Shown here: positions 53,101 to 61,145 of the stretch, piece by piece
How positions within the stretch are numbered: the stretch's first letter is position 1
Layout of the letters: every line of letters starts with the position of its first letter
Origin: Paraconiothyrium sp. Pb-2020
Taxonomy: Eukaryota; Ascomycota; Dothideomycetes; Pleosporales; Didymosphaeriaceae
Assembly: GCA_022419385.1 (NCBI GenBank)
Contig: JAJUBI010000006.1
Coordinates: 4,216,001-4,280,000, forward strand
Direction of reading: 5' to 3'
Length of the DNA stretch: 64,000 nt
Position numbers and translations under genes: made by a program
Notes under the pieces: generated by a model
Told to the model about the DNA's origin: nothing
The model's input: the letters and a program-made list of their open reading frames with translations, nothing else
Databases searched by the model: none

Positions 53101-54677
53101 AGTACGAAATCCTTAGCGCTCGCATTGAAGCCGAGGGTCGCACCCGTGAACGCCTCGAGCGCGAGCTGGAACGCCTGGAGGGCCAAGAACGTGAGTTCAT
53201 GAAGCTTAGGTTCACGCTTGAGCAGACGCAGAAGCACAACGCTAGACTTGAAGAGACGGTTGAGCAGACCAGGCAAGAGAGCATGGAACACCAGCGAGCT
53301 GCCGAGCGGTACGAACGCGAGTTCCGTGAAGCCAGAGAAGCCGCACACGCTGAAATCCGCCGCATGCGTACACTGATGGAGGCCGACATCGACAAAGCCA
53401 ACAACCAGGTCAACATCGTCCGACACGATCTCGAAAGCGAAATTGCTCGAGTCCGCACTGAGCTTGATAATGTACGCATGGACGCCGACACCGCAAAGGA
53501 GAAGCACGAGCTCGATCTGGAGGCCGCTGCCGACGCGAAGGGTGCAGCTGTTGCAGAAGCGTTGGAGAAGAACACTCTCGCCCTTCTCGAGCAACAGCAG
53601 GCATTCGAACGCCGCGTGGAAGCTATCAATATGGAGCACGCTCGTGTGGTGGACATTGCCCGCGAGGACGAAGAACGAGCAACCTCATTCCACAACGAGC
53701 GCATGGCGCTTGCGGATTCCAAGATGGACAACCTCCGCGACAAGATTGCTCTACTCGAGGAGAAACTCTCTGTGGCAAAGGAAGCAGCCAGTGCCGCCGC
53801 TGCTGCTGCCCAAAAGTCACCGGCTGGCGCGCCAAGCTCATATGCCTCGGGTACAGAAAAGATCTCACCGCAGGCACTGCGAGAATCCATTTCCGTACTG
53901 CAGGAACAACTGCAGGAACGCGAATCTCGCATTGAATCACTCGAGCACCAGCTGGCCGAAGTTGATACCGACGCTCCTGCCAAATTGAAGGAGCGTGATA
54001 CAGAGATCAACTGGCTACGTGAGCTTCTCGGTGTTCGCATTGACGATTTGAGCGACCTCATCAACGCGCTGGCTCAGCCTGCTTTCGATCGCGAGAGTGT
54101 GCGTGATGCTGCCATTCGCATCCGTACAAACCTGCAAATGGAGCAATCGGAGAAGGAGCGCCTGATCACGGGCGGCCAGAAGTCCCTTCCCACGCTGTCG
54201 ACGCTGTCCAACTTTGCTTCTCCGAAAGCCGTACAGCTCGCTGCCGCCTTTGGCAACTGGCGTAGCAAAGGTCGCGAGAATGCCGCGTCTGCTCTCGCAG
54301 GCAATGCGAGCAACCCAGCATCGCGCAACCAAACCCCTTCCCGCCCGACTCCGCCCTCGGCCCAGTCATTCCTTTCCGGCCTCATGACACCGCCAACGTC
54401 CAACCTCCGCCGGACACCCGATCTCCCATCTTCAGGTGCCCGCCCGCAGCCACTGCTGCGTACCAACTCGACGAGCTCACGAGGCTCCGCCGCTGGCTTC
54501 CCTAGCCTGGGCAAGCAGCCCGTACCCAGCACCCCTCCGCTACTTCGCAAAGCATCGTACGACCAGGATGCAGAGGTCGAACGCTTTAGTGAAAGCGGTT
54601 TCTATGACGATGAAAGCACCGTCGATGGAGATATGACGCCCATCGGTCTGCACTTCGGACAAGCGCTTGACCGGTGA
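47163..54677 (+). CDS. Giant modular repeat / coiled-coil protein, function unknown
   Basis: A single 2504-codon frame; I do not recognise the family. Order of parts: three copies of an F(N/G)LEHL(I/L)P motif (about 90-130); a conserved block with DFWSHFSKGQKEELGKMMAS and, near 300-420, GKGVIISIAQDIPRGTPGYP then RKEDWDAYMNHLVEAKLAAL; a Pro/Ser region; a poly-Gln tract (about 583-605); about eleven x-F-K-P repeats (about 860-955); a basic cluster (REKRARRRR); around residues 1446-1715, ten copies of a 24-29-residue unit with core IR-x-IV-x-EAL; a coiled coil of about 580 residues (about 1745-2330); and a conserved-looking end, SPKAVQLAAAFGNWRSKGRE. This suggests a cytoskeletal, septal or polarity scaffold, which is inference. 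The first 60 codons look less protein-like than an overlapping frame from ATG 47038, so the true start may be upstream with a frame break. Confidence 0.8.
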   Translation: MDSAVSDPDAWSLQPGASHSSKSFCSRGPSAYSLHRRKARQGRHFLLHRQLGKPLQAPASVFYRQRHPSTQFGSDDLDGDSGLQFGLEHLLPPTLVADNSPNRFNLEHLIPRLQDNASPNQFNLEHLIPSRIPATLETPTQPNFGSGATPRVSKFENQDATEEWVRQFLERRWNTETNDWFSDETAGSDPELRPSFDQEHTGSPSVKKHRLRRNNKTLNQQDFWSHFSKGQKEELGKMMASRYANPDADSHSRQGSGTSLRSGLGLSRWAAQPASPVEQTAQEPSQPSEEMSQRPLRSPSAQPVPQPAARPRTRKKVMVKGKGVIISIAQDIPRGTPGYPPKPMSPGAVDAKMQQFELEGYNTHGFGTWQDVGATGAKPSTQNRAVWPDDEYIRATRSTAPNVRIARKEDWDAYMNHLVEAKLAALGVGIGGEEDTPSPMSRQASVQHPGLPFSPPLPTPSGGSHRGRQGSIVSGSFPLGPSPGHMSRQSIASPAAFANVRPSMHMHRHSTFSPASFIQQTASPTGAFSPGNYFNMQGARGGSPALPLSRPDLSGGVSPHSPFGMRPNQQFPFPQTPKDDLLVQMQQQQQQLQNQLLQQQQQQLIGLRPSSTLAEVPEAESEEDELPLMKNANKHGPEIAIPSPQRGHRHNISANLERGARDAEYHLEEAIDKQFNEGGDFSTEPESTEELRPSKPVAESTWEGSHPILHQPQPHSRAHSLAKHQQPAFAFGASQENPRGDSDGAKTNISDVTNPSLEEGEIPEADNSAQHSKTASQVSNSWRDAKFAFGKPGSALHSKHTSQSSISKLNVEAKEFKFNPAASFSPSLASSFSSFTPALKSPADGASASNRTSLDGMSNMSVTAPAFKPDAPVFKPDAAPFKPAIEAPAFKPAINAPTFKPSVPEFKPAVEAPVFKPSVPEFKPGSSFMPKSGFSFSSSGPSFKPDAPAFDPGNAEFNPSVSVSSNPSNIFGTVNITADDIIKPAKRSKAVPIVRPDETRQKTPEKQPEEEEREDAEGRIASPGGREKRARRRRDDGDDVPRFALQPFLPSQALGELRQGRAPTQSPEIEKEYAPQEKENVSPDTSRAHSKSKSPEPLTLQKEKSPIETAIPASRAEESADSKTPIDDLSAHESDAATPTVEEIPRPGFRKHKSSLSATARPFEFRPFAPAGGYDFGGIHITKPSVSQNDDPDKSHVSPPRFASRSPATTFRPSDDGSFKTALESRRHAPYPESESVDFDNLGDASFNDIDAVMKHMNDEGSDFGVERDESWEQSSPRRSVHDFERSDLPPNAKMLRSDAPSPSPRRLYAPRNMHGSSASGVTGDPFDDDRAAYESPVHRLNNADEVPMSDWDEGILSEGEDKIQTRSKFFDTHVDDIIGRLLQNRLGPMEQNLQSIQDAIAMMSQRPGRGRRSLSTTERLDSDADDEDDEWGTDSHYRNRSPGKNRKLEKFRAIVREALEAHQPPVTSLPVPVPEPVLPEKIRDIVAEALSAHQAQAAPVDAMKPENIRDVIMEALAHHQPQWTPPKYEPVPADQIRAIVEDAIVTHYPAAPTDSIKPEEIRSLVAEAIAAQTTPLQPDDIRLIVMEAFETHAPPAPPMPVPEQIWPEDIKSIITEALDQKQTAEPLLPEAVRSIVEDALMAHKQPSESLQPETVRSIVTEALVSHQPPAPPALPVIQEPQPEAIRAIVAEALAAQKQVPALEAPIDIAQPQVDMSEIYQVIGSLKASIAQTTSHHLHAEDVRELIDDAFKRQNMEVAKREEAQAVQERDARIEHLEAMLKETTLRFDAEAEARKELELREANSTRLLDVTEKELALLKEQAADDETKIRVLEEERELSRRSLDSIAAEEDEVRSKFAKLQVEHDELRLRTAAIEGAEYEAKKKLEAVTAENEALTFTLEEHRISANKWRDDLKHAHDEAEKMRLAIEQSRLQAEEATRVRESMRAKFEKLQQDMTVASGQAAAERAQWQKGDEEHMKKYEILSARIEAEGRTRERLERELERLEGQEREFMKLRFTLEQTQKHNARLEETVEQTRQESMEHQRAAERYEREFREAREAAHAEIRRMRTLMEADIDKANNQVNIVRHDLESEIARVRTELDNVRMDADTAKEKHELDLEAAADAKGAAVAEALEKNTLALLEQQQAFERRVEAINMEHARVVDIAREDEERATSFHNERMALADSKMDNLRDKIALLEEKLSVAKEAASAAAAAAQKSPAGAPSSYASGTEKISPQALRESISVLQEQLQERESRIESLEHQLAEVDTDAPAKLKERDTEINWLRELLGVRIDDLSDLINALAQPAFDRESVRDAAIRIRTNLQMEQSEKERLITGGQKSLPTLSTLSNFASPKAVQLAAAFGNWRSKGRENAASALAGNASNPASRNQTPSRPTPPSAQSFLSGLMTPPTSNLRRTPDLPSSGARPQPLLRTNSTSSRGSAAGFPSLGKQPVPSTPPLLRKASYDQDAEVERFSESGFYDDESTVDGDMTPIGLHFGQALDR
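48908..48972 (+). repeat. CAA/CAG poly-glutamine tract
   Basis: Mixed CAA/CAG triplets in the giant gene encode a Gln run interrupted by Leu and Asn. The triplet mix limits slippage. Seen directly. Confidence 0.8.
49759..50041 (+). repeat. x-F-K-P short repeats in the giant gene
   Basis: About eleven units of the form (P/A)-x-F-K-P-(D/A/S), spaced mostly 8-11 residues apart, such as APAFKPDAPVFKPDAAPFKP. The final ones decay to FDP and FNP. Seen directly in translation. Confidence 0.8.
51500..52300 (+). repeat. Ten-copy 'IR-IV-EAL' helical repeat in the giant gene
   Basis: Units such as KIRDIVAEALSAHQ, NIRDVIMEALAHHQ, QIRAIVEDAIVTHY, EIRSLVAEAIAAQT, DIRLIVMEAFETHA, AVRSIVEDALMAHK, TVRSIVTEALVSHQ and AIRAIVAEALAAQK, each preceded by a Pro-(E/D/A) turn, every 24-29 residues. 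A last divergent copy (DVRELIDDAFKRQ) leads into the coiled coil. Confidence 0.85.
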
Positions 54678-55141
54678 CGTTCTCACCACCACTAGTATGA
54701 AACAACATTTTTCCTTTGTACACATTTCCTTACACTTGTAGCTCGTACATGAGCATACTGTCCTTCTCTGTATACTGTTCGTCATCGCACCCTCTCTTTC
54801 TCGTTAAGATACTTAATGCTTGCTTGTTCGTTGCGTTTTGGACTTGGTCTGCTGTCTTTAGCGATGTGAATTAAGCATGGATGGATATACCCCCAGTGCG
54901 AATTGCTAGATTGGAATTTTCTACCCGTGTATGTATCGGAATGGGAATTAAATTGTACAAAACACACATTGTTTCGTTTTTAGCGTATTTGGCGGAGCGG
55001 AATGGAGTGGATCGTTCATATAGGATCAAATTGTAACACAGAAGACAGATCAATACGATTGATACAGAAACTCGATGTCCAATCTTTGAAGTGAAGTTTC
55101 TACCCAAGAGCGCGCGAGCATCTTAATCATAGCTTAATCGA
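54678..55141. other. Convergent intergenic region, AT-rich
   Basis: 3' ends of the giant gene (plus) and the glyoxalase-like gene (minus). The most AT-rich piece of the neighbourhood, as expected of 3' flanks. Nothing else seen. Confidence 0.5.
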
Positions 55142-55641
55142 TCAATCCAGGCTCTCGCGCGCATATATACTCCTCCCGCTCGGCTCGCGATACACGACTT
55201 CAAAATTGATCCCTAGAACAGGGTCCCTTACAAAAGCTCCGTGGTACCCTGCATGATACTCCGGCCTCGGCCCCGGCTTGCCATTGTCCTCTCCACCCGC
55301 CTTGATCGCATGCTCATGCCACTTGTACACCTGCTCGAGACCTTTCATGCATCAGCAATACGCAACCTTTCTTTGCGGTCTAGTAAAACGCAGGACGACG
55401 TACTCTCCACGGTAAACGCGATATGCTGCTTTCGCCACTCCTGCACCTGCGACTCTGTAGCTTCGGTTGTGGGATCGCTGCAGAGCCAGAAGTAAGGGCG
55501 GGTTTCTCCGAGTCCGACCACGTGTGGGACGGGGCGGGTTAGTTCGCGGAAGGCGAAGGTGGAGTTTGCGGAGAGGAGGAAGGAGAGGAAGGGGGGTAGT
55601 TTGGAGGGGGGGACGATGAGGGTGAAGTGGTCGCGGGGCAT
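55142..55641 (-). CDS. Glyoxalase/bleomycin-resistance (VOC) fold protein
   Basis: Small vicinal-oxygen-chelate superfamily protein, substrate unknown. Exons (minus) 55641-55404 and 55341-55142 (62-nt intron) give 145 residues. N-terminal MPRDHFTLIVPPSKLPPFLS is the first beta-alpha unit. Then come VPHVVGLGETRPYFWL and WRKQHIAFTVE, the latter carrying the first-half metal-ligand-type His in HIAF. After the splice, LEQVYKWHEHAIKAGGEDNG, then YHAGYHGAFVRDPVLGINFE holds the second paired beta unit with DP-x-G-x-N-F-E typical of VOC enzymes, and VVYREPSG. Relatives in fungi are annotated as glyoxalase-family or catechol dioxygenase-like proteins. The start was chosen because the fold begins immediately; in-frame upstream ATGs exist but add a low-complexity leader. 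Cytosolic by lack of signals. Confidence 0.85.
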
Positions 55642-56135
55642 GGTGGATGGCTTTGGGAATGATTTCGTTCGGTGGACTAGGATTCTGGATTGGACTCGAT
55701 TGATGAGATGGTGGAGCGTGTGTGTGTGCTGAGATACATTTGTAGACATCGGCTCGTATTCGTTCTAGCTGAAACCAGGCAGCAATACGATGCCGAGGCT
55801 TGGCTGGTGAAATGATTGGAACGAAAACAAAGACCTGTAGTGAGACTATCACATATGCGTGTCAAAGTTGAGTCATAGGCTGGAGCTAGAAGGATGGATT
55901 GAGGTGATGAGTAGTTCCCAGGTCTATAGGACTGCATGTGCTGTAGGGCTTCCAACAACGTGAGGGTCAAAGAGGCCGCACACTTCAAACAAGTGCATAG
56001 TCTATATGGAACGTCCAACATTCTAAGCCAAAGAAATCGAGTCTGCTCCGCGAGGACCCGAAGCAACCAATACATAAGGACTAAATGTCTTCAATACTCG
56101 TTGCTAAATCTTTTTCTCTGATACAAAAAGTTGCA
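55642..56135. other. Intergenic
   Basis: 494 nt between the start of the glyoxalase-like gene and the 3' end of the DUF1688 gene, both minus. Short frames overlap; nothing recognised. Confidence 0.5.
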
Positions 56136-57618
56136 TCAGAACACAGTTCCGTCGCTCTGAATCAAGATCGGACTGCTCTTCGTCTCAGGCCTCTTGTCCT
56201 TTGCCACCTCCCTCCCGCTCTTCCACGTCCCTGCCTCTAGTAGCTGCGCCATACTCAACTCCACGCCTTCCATACGCCCCTTCACCATCTCATACAGCTT
56301 GTCGATCAGGACTAGCGTCATGGCGCGCCACTCAACAACCACCTCATCTCCGGCGCCAAACTGTGGCAGAGCGCTTCCAGACGCAGCTAACCCGCGTTCC
56401 AAAGAAGCAGGATTCAAGCTGAGCACACCGAGGTCGACGAACAAGCCGCCGTTACGGTATTCAGGTAGAGCGGTCATGGAATCCATGTGTTTCCAGGTGA
56501 TGTTCAAAAGGCGGGTGAATGGGACGGTGAGGGAGTAAGTAAGCCACTGCGTCAGCTTGTGGAACGGCTGGATGGAATCTGCTTCCGAGGTGTTTGGGAG
56601 TGATACAGATGAAGAGGCCGTCCGGAGTGTGCTGAGGGGCCAGGCGTCGCCAATGGGATACCCATTTACCACTGTGCGGTCGCGGGGCCAGATGGGGATC
56701 AACAGTTCTTGTAGGACGTCCCAGAAGACGAGGATATCAAGGGTGGAAGGGTCGGTGGCAGTCTTCAGCATGTAGTCGACGATGTTGCCGGGGCGGCCTT
56801 CGACCCCGAAGACATCGGCGTGCGCAAGGAGCGAGGATCCTAGGCTTTTCAAGAGATTGGTGCGTGAGTCTACGCCGAGCATCGGGTTGCCGTCTGTAAT
56901 TTGGAAGCCAGAAGCTAGGGATGAGGGCGTTAGTTTTTCGAGGCCCTTCCCTAGATTATGTATGAGCACGGGATCAAAAGTAAGAATAAAAACAATTACC
57001 ATCCACGATCATCTTGTTGCTTTGCGAAGAAGCAAATGCACCTTCCTTGAACATGTACAGACTCGCCACTGCAATGCCTTCACTCCGCTCGTACGTTTGC
57101 TCCGTGCCTGGCTCCACGTACCGCCAGTGGTCTCCCGCACCTGAACAATTAGCTTGATCCGCAGAGCATGTGTACGAGGTTGCATTGAGCACTTACCTGC
57201 ATCCAGCAATACCGAAACGAAGAATAAATCGATCAGCCTGCGAGTGAGCTCCTTATCATCGTGGCCTTCTCCCTTCCATTTTGAAAGTAGATCATCGATA
57301 CGCGGCTGATTGCCGACTTCGAAATGCTGCCAGCGGCCGTGAGGCGGGATCTCGGAGAATCGGTCGGGTCCGTAGTCTCGCTGTAGATCGTCAGATTTCC
57401 ATGCACAAAGGTCTCACTCTGCTTCATCCGAGCGGGATGCACATCAATTGGGGTGAAAATACTTTTATCACGCCCGTCACGTAGTCAGCAACAGCGGGCA
57501 GCCTGTCCTCATGTACATCGAAATGGCTCAGCTTCCCCACTTTAGCGGCTTCCCCTACGATTCTGGCGCGGTCTCTGACTGCCTCGAGGGAGAGAAGGTA
57601 TTTGACTTGCGGATCCAT
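56136..57618 (-). CDS. DUF1688 protein, Urc4/Urg3-like (uracil catabolism)
   Basis: Member of the DUF1688 family, which includes fungal Urc4/Urg3 of the reductive-independent uracil catabolic (URC) pathway; its precise reaction is not settled. Exons (minus) 57618-57463, 57380-57197, 57140-57000, 56950-56136 give 431 residues; all junctions are GT-AG and in frame. Family blocks: YLLSLEAVRDRARIVGEAAK, KLSHFDVHEDRL, RDYGPDRFSEIPPHGRWQHF (rebuilt at the first intron), RRLIDLFFVSVLLDAGAGDH (second intron), RSEGIAVASLYMFKEGAFAS, GFQITDGNPMLGVDSRTNLL, and WKHMDSMTALPEYRNGGLFVDLG toward the end. The chosen ATG opens MDPQVKYLL; the frame stays open about 75 nt further upstream without an ATG, so an extra 5' exon is possible. 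No other URC genes (GTP cyclohydrolase II-like, uracil phosphoribosyltransferase) lie in the window. Confidence 0.88.
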
Positions 57619-58010
57619 GCTCTTCAATGTGGGATGGAAGTTGTTGTAACGTGTGTCGGAGGGCGCCGGTGTCGTTGTTATATGGTTGGGCACCTTCCTA
57701 TCAGGTGGCGGTAAGCTACGTTAGTGTACTGTGGGTCTACCTATCTACGTGGGACCAACCGTCGGAGACATGAGCCAAGACGGCTATCGACTTTTGATTT
57801 GGTGCGAGCTTCTGGTCGATTCTTTTTACAATGAACACATTTGTTAATAATCTAGTGTGGTAGCTAAGGCAACTTCGAAGTGCTGACACCTCAGGGAGAT
57901 CGCCCGTTACACCAGGTCTGTGAACACCGCCTTGCTATTAATTCTTCAAGTCAAGATGCGGTAGATCGTAAACCAAACGCCGACTGGGTATACGCAAACG
58001 CCAATTTCCC
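57619..58010. other. Intergenic / DUF1688 promoter
   Basis: 392 nt between two minus-strand genes. Contains a possible intron-like segment (a CTAAC branch and AG acceptor on the minus strand near 57700) that could join an upstream exon to the DUF1688 gene; not certain. Confidence 0.4.
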
Positions 58011-59348
58011 TCAATAGATTCCCAGCCCCAAGATGTCGAGATAACCCCATTCACTGTACGTAGGATGTGTCGTGCCTCCCCTCATGATACCTTTCTCTTC
58101 CTGCCTACCACCAACTTCGTATCTGCCTCTCGAAACAACAGCAGCGTGTCCATATGGATGTACAAGTGCGTTGCTGACCGGATCCCCTCCTACATCAATA
58201 ACTTCATCCGCCTCCACGGCGCCTTCGCGCACGCATGGATTCCTCCACACCCTCACTCTTCCGTCTGTGCCACCAGCCCAGATCTCGTGGGATTCTCTAG
58301 TATTGTATTCGTCTCTCTGAGCCCAAACATCGAAGCCCATCTTCTGGCGTGTGAGTGCCTTCCGACCGGCGCAGTGAGCCAACGCGAGCCCAAACTTGCG
58401 CACGTCGTAGATGAGAATGGCGTCTGAATCTCGCTCGGCGACGTAGAGGTATGTTCCGTCTGGACTCCATTTCAGCTGCGTTACGCCTTCGCCGATGACG
58501 TCTCGCAATTGATCGTTCATGACCCGCCTTCCGTTGACCATGCCAGGCAAAGCGAGGTGCGTGATTTCCTGGTTCGACTGAACATCATAAAGACCAACAT
58601 AGCGCGTGCGCGTACCCGCAGCCAAGATGTCGGCATTCGCGGTGGAAGGAGCAAGCGCGGAAACATCGCCTTTGAAGCCCCAGCCTCCACCTTTGAGCTT
58701 GTTCCGCGTGGAGGGGATGGTACGGATCTTGGACACAGGATCCTCGGTGTAGGTGAGGTCGAACACGGCGATCTCGTTCTTTTGGCCCGCGTAGAAGTAG
58801 GCGCCGCAAGGGGACCATGCTAGGCTTAATGGTGCTTTCACGGCTTCTGTTAGTTTGTCGACAAGTTTGTAGCTAGCGATCTTGGTTGAGATGTCTACAG
58901 GACCTGTTCGGAAAGACTGTTCGCCGGTTTCTTGGGTTTCGGATAGATTCCAGAGCGCATTGTGAAGGCCAATGTACTGATCCCGGCGGCTGACCAGGAC
59001 GGTACTAGTATTGTAGTCATTCACGTCAAAGTGTGGATTGACCGTGAATGCCCATATAGGATCTGATGAAGGAAATTGTGCATATGGTACCAGCTTCTGT
59101 TGTTCTTGTTCCGCAGCTATATTGGATGTAAAGGGATAGACGGAAAACTTTCGCGCGAGGTCTGTGGTGAAGATGCACGTGCCATCCGGCGACAGCTGAG
59201 CGTCAGTAATGCAGCTCACTGTATCGTCTTCATGTTGTTTGACCTCTGATGAATTCTGCTCTTCGTCACCCGCCTCTTTTTGCGCAGTGCTGTCCCTTGA
59301 CGCAGTGCTCGCGGCACGCCAAGTTCGCATTCCCTCACCATCACTCAT
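58011..59348 (-). CDS. WD40 protein of the WDR79/TCAB1-Swt21 type
   Basis: Single exon of 445 residues forming a WD40 propeller. The closest remembered group is WRAP53/TCAB1 (Cajal-body RNA binding in animals) and yeast Swt21 (spliceosome-associated). Marks: SCITDAQLSPDGTCIFTTDL for the first blade, FPSSDPIWAFTVNPHFDVND, the QYIGLHNALWNLSET segment, PLSLAWSPCGAYFYAGQKNE, YVGLYDVQSNQEITHLAL, GVTQLKWSPDGTYLYVAERD with SDAILIYDVR, and EIWAGGTDGRVRVWRNPCV. Those order as in the family: entry blade, aromatic-rich loop, then canonical blades. The N-terminal 45 residues are acidic and Ser-rich. The C-terminus retains THPTYSEWGYLDILGLG. Nuclear RNP function is inferred from family only. Head-to-head with Pet8, start codons 213 bp apart. 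Confidence 0.85.
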   Translation of the reverse strand: MSDGEGMRTWRAASTASRDSTAQKEAGDEEQNSSEVKQHEDDTVSCITDAQLSPDGTCIFTTDLARKFSVYPFTSNIAAEQEQQKLVPYAQFPSSDPIWAFTVNPHFDVNDYNTSTVLVSRRDQYIGLHNALWNLSETQETGEQSFRTGPVDISTKIASYKLVDKLTEAVKAPLSLAWSPCGAYFYAGQKNEIAVFDLTYTEDPVSKIRTIPSTRNKLKGGGWGFKGDVSALAPSTANADILAAGTRTRYVGLYDVQSNQEITHLALPGMVNGRRVMNDQLRDVIGEGVTQLKWSPDGTYLYVAERDSDAILIYDVRKFGLALAHCAGRKALTRQKMGFDVWAQRDEYNTRESHEIWAGGTDGRVRVWRNPCVREGAVEADEVIDVGGDPVSNALVHPYGHAAVVSRGRYEVGGRQEEKGIMRGGTTHPTYSEWGYLDILGLGIY

Positions 59349-59561
59349 AAGTCCTATACACTTATAATATCTGTCAATATGTTGGCACCGCCCATTTGAA
59401 CGCGACGGAAGGATGGTGCAGAGGCAACGGTTATCCCAGGACCTCGGATCACACTAGCGCGTCAGTAGCGTCATAGGGCTGGAGCTTGGGCCATCAACAT
59501 CGGACAAAAGTTCGAGGCGACATCGGGGATGGTTCAGGGTATGTCATCTCCATAGTCAATA
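59349..59561. promoter_or_regulatory. Bidirectional promoter of the WD40 and Pet8 genes
   Basis: Only 213 bp lie between the start codons of the divergent WD40 (minus) and carrier (plus) genes, so the two must share this region. No TATA box seen. Inference from layout. Confidence 0.5.
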
Positions 59562-60652
59562 ATGCAGAATGTCCTCGAGCCGCGAGGAGGGCAGGCATGG
59601 GTCGAGTCGCCGTACCTGCGTTCGCTCATAGTACGTATACTTTCATTACCCCATTTCCAGGCAAAGTCTACTCCAAACCAAACAACAAACCCGCTCGCGT
59701 GCTCTACGGGTCACATCAAGCCTCGCTATGTTGCTCTTGTATCTTTGGGAGCTATCTACGCGCACAAGCACTGTCGCGCGCATGTACACAAGCTAACGAT
59801 AGACAGGCCGGTGGCTTAGCAGGCACAACGGTAGACATGTCGCTCTTCCCCCTCGACACCCTCAAAACCCGCCTCCAATCCGACGCCGGCTTTGCCGCGA
59901 GCGGTGGCTTCCGCGGGATCTATAAGGGTCTTGGATCTGCATTCGTGGGATCCGCTCCTGGCGCAGCCCTCTTCTTCATAACCTACGATTCAATAAAGCG
60001 GCACTTGACCCCGTCGACGCCGAAGATCGCACATAATGCCGAGGGCAAGCCGTATGCGCAGGTAGAGGGAGGAAGAGGAAGAGAGGCAGGTGTACATATG
60101 CTGGCTGCGAGCTTGGGGGAGGTCGCTGCTTGTGCGGTTAGGGTGCCGACAGAGGTTATCAAGCAGAGGGCGCAGGCCAGCCAGCATCCGTCATCGCTGT
60201 CTGCTTTGACGTACATCCTGAACCAGAGGCATACGCATGGACTTAGACACGTGTGGATGGAGCTATACCGCGGGTGGAGCATCACATTGCTCCGCGAGGT
60301 TCCCTTCACGGTCATTCAATTCCCACTGTGGGAAGCATTGAAACGGTGGCGGATGCACAACAGCGGGAAGAGCGAGGTCAGTGGGCTGGAAGGTGGATTG
60401 TTGGGTAGTGTCGCTGGCGCAGTCGCAGCAGGGATAACAACGCCGCTGGATGTGCTAAAGACGCGGATGATGCTGGCCAAGGAGAAGCAGCCGATGATGA
60501 GCATGCTGAAACAGATACTACAACAATCAGGCCCGAGGGCGTTCTTTGCAGGGATTGGGCCTAGGGTAGGATGGATAGCCACTGGAGGTGCCATCTTCTT
60601 GGGGAGCTACCAGTGGGCAAGTAACGCGTTGGGTGGTGTAGAGGATCTATGA
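59562..60652 (+). CDS. PET8: Mitochondrial S-adenosylmethionine carrier (Pet8 type)
   Basis: Inner-membrane carrier importing S-adenosylmethionine into mitochondria in exchange for S-adenosylhomocysteine. Exons 59562-59630 and 59807-60652 give 304 residues. The 176-nt intron is the longest well-supported one here and has a GCTAACG branch site. Splicing gives SPYLRSLIAGGLAGTTVDMS, the conserved first helix. The three carrier signatures are all present: PLDTLKTRLQSDAGF, PTEVIKQRAQ and PLDVLKTRMM, at the ends of odd-numbered helices, each followed by a matrix helix (GGFRGIYKGLG, WMELYRGWS, RAFFAGIGPR). The first repeat, with SLFPLDTLKTRLQS and SAPGAALFFITYDS, is typical of the SAM branch. The start ATG lies at the beginning of the short first exon; a longer in-frame extension through the intron exists but is not protein-like. 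Confidence 0.94.
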
Positions 60653-61145
60653 GGAGCATGTCATGTAAGAGTAGGCCGAGTGGAACATAAGGCTTCGGAG
60701 CGGGGGCTGTGATAATGTACCATATACATCCTTCGGTTGATGTCCATTAGATATACGTCGCGTGCATAATGACTCTCAGTTCAAGCCATTCTCTGCATGT
60801 GTATTCTCGATATGTTCCCCAGTACATGAATGGTTGCCCTGCGTGAATTACAGAAGAATAACAATGACCGGAGCAGATGAGGTTGATTAGAACAGAAGGA
60901 TCAACGCACAGAACGAAGGCGAACGTGGCATTCACTGAACCTCACTGATTGTCAAATACTCCTGCCTGGGTGACGTGGTTTCGTGCACCTTTGCACCTGC
61001 TCAACCTTGAATTAAAGTCGTCACGTGCTAGCGCGTTTGTACTTACTACCTAGGTATCGTACCTACTTGACTAGCTCTCTCTCTCCACCTCTTCACTACA
61101 GCACGATCCTGCGACCGATTTGAACTGGCGCGCCACTCGTCCAAC
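60653..61145. other. Intergenic
   Basis: 493 nt between two plus-strand genes. No gene or clear signal; the end is CT-rich (ctagctctctctctccacc), a probable promoter/leader of the RNase H gene. Confidence 0.45.

Noticed and set aside
53066..54064. 332-codon minus-strand Ser/Arg-rich frame
   Set aside because: Antisense of the coiled coil (Glu/Ala/Arg codons reversed); no independent start context or domain.
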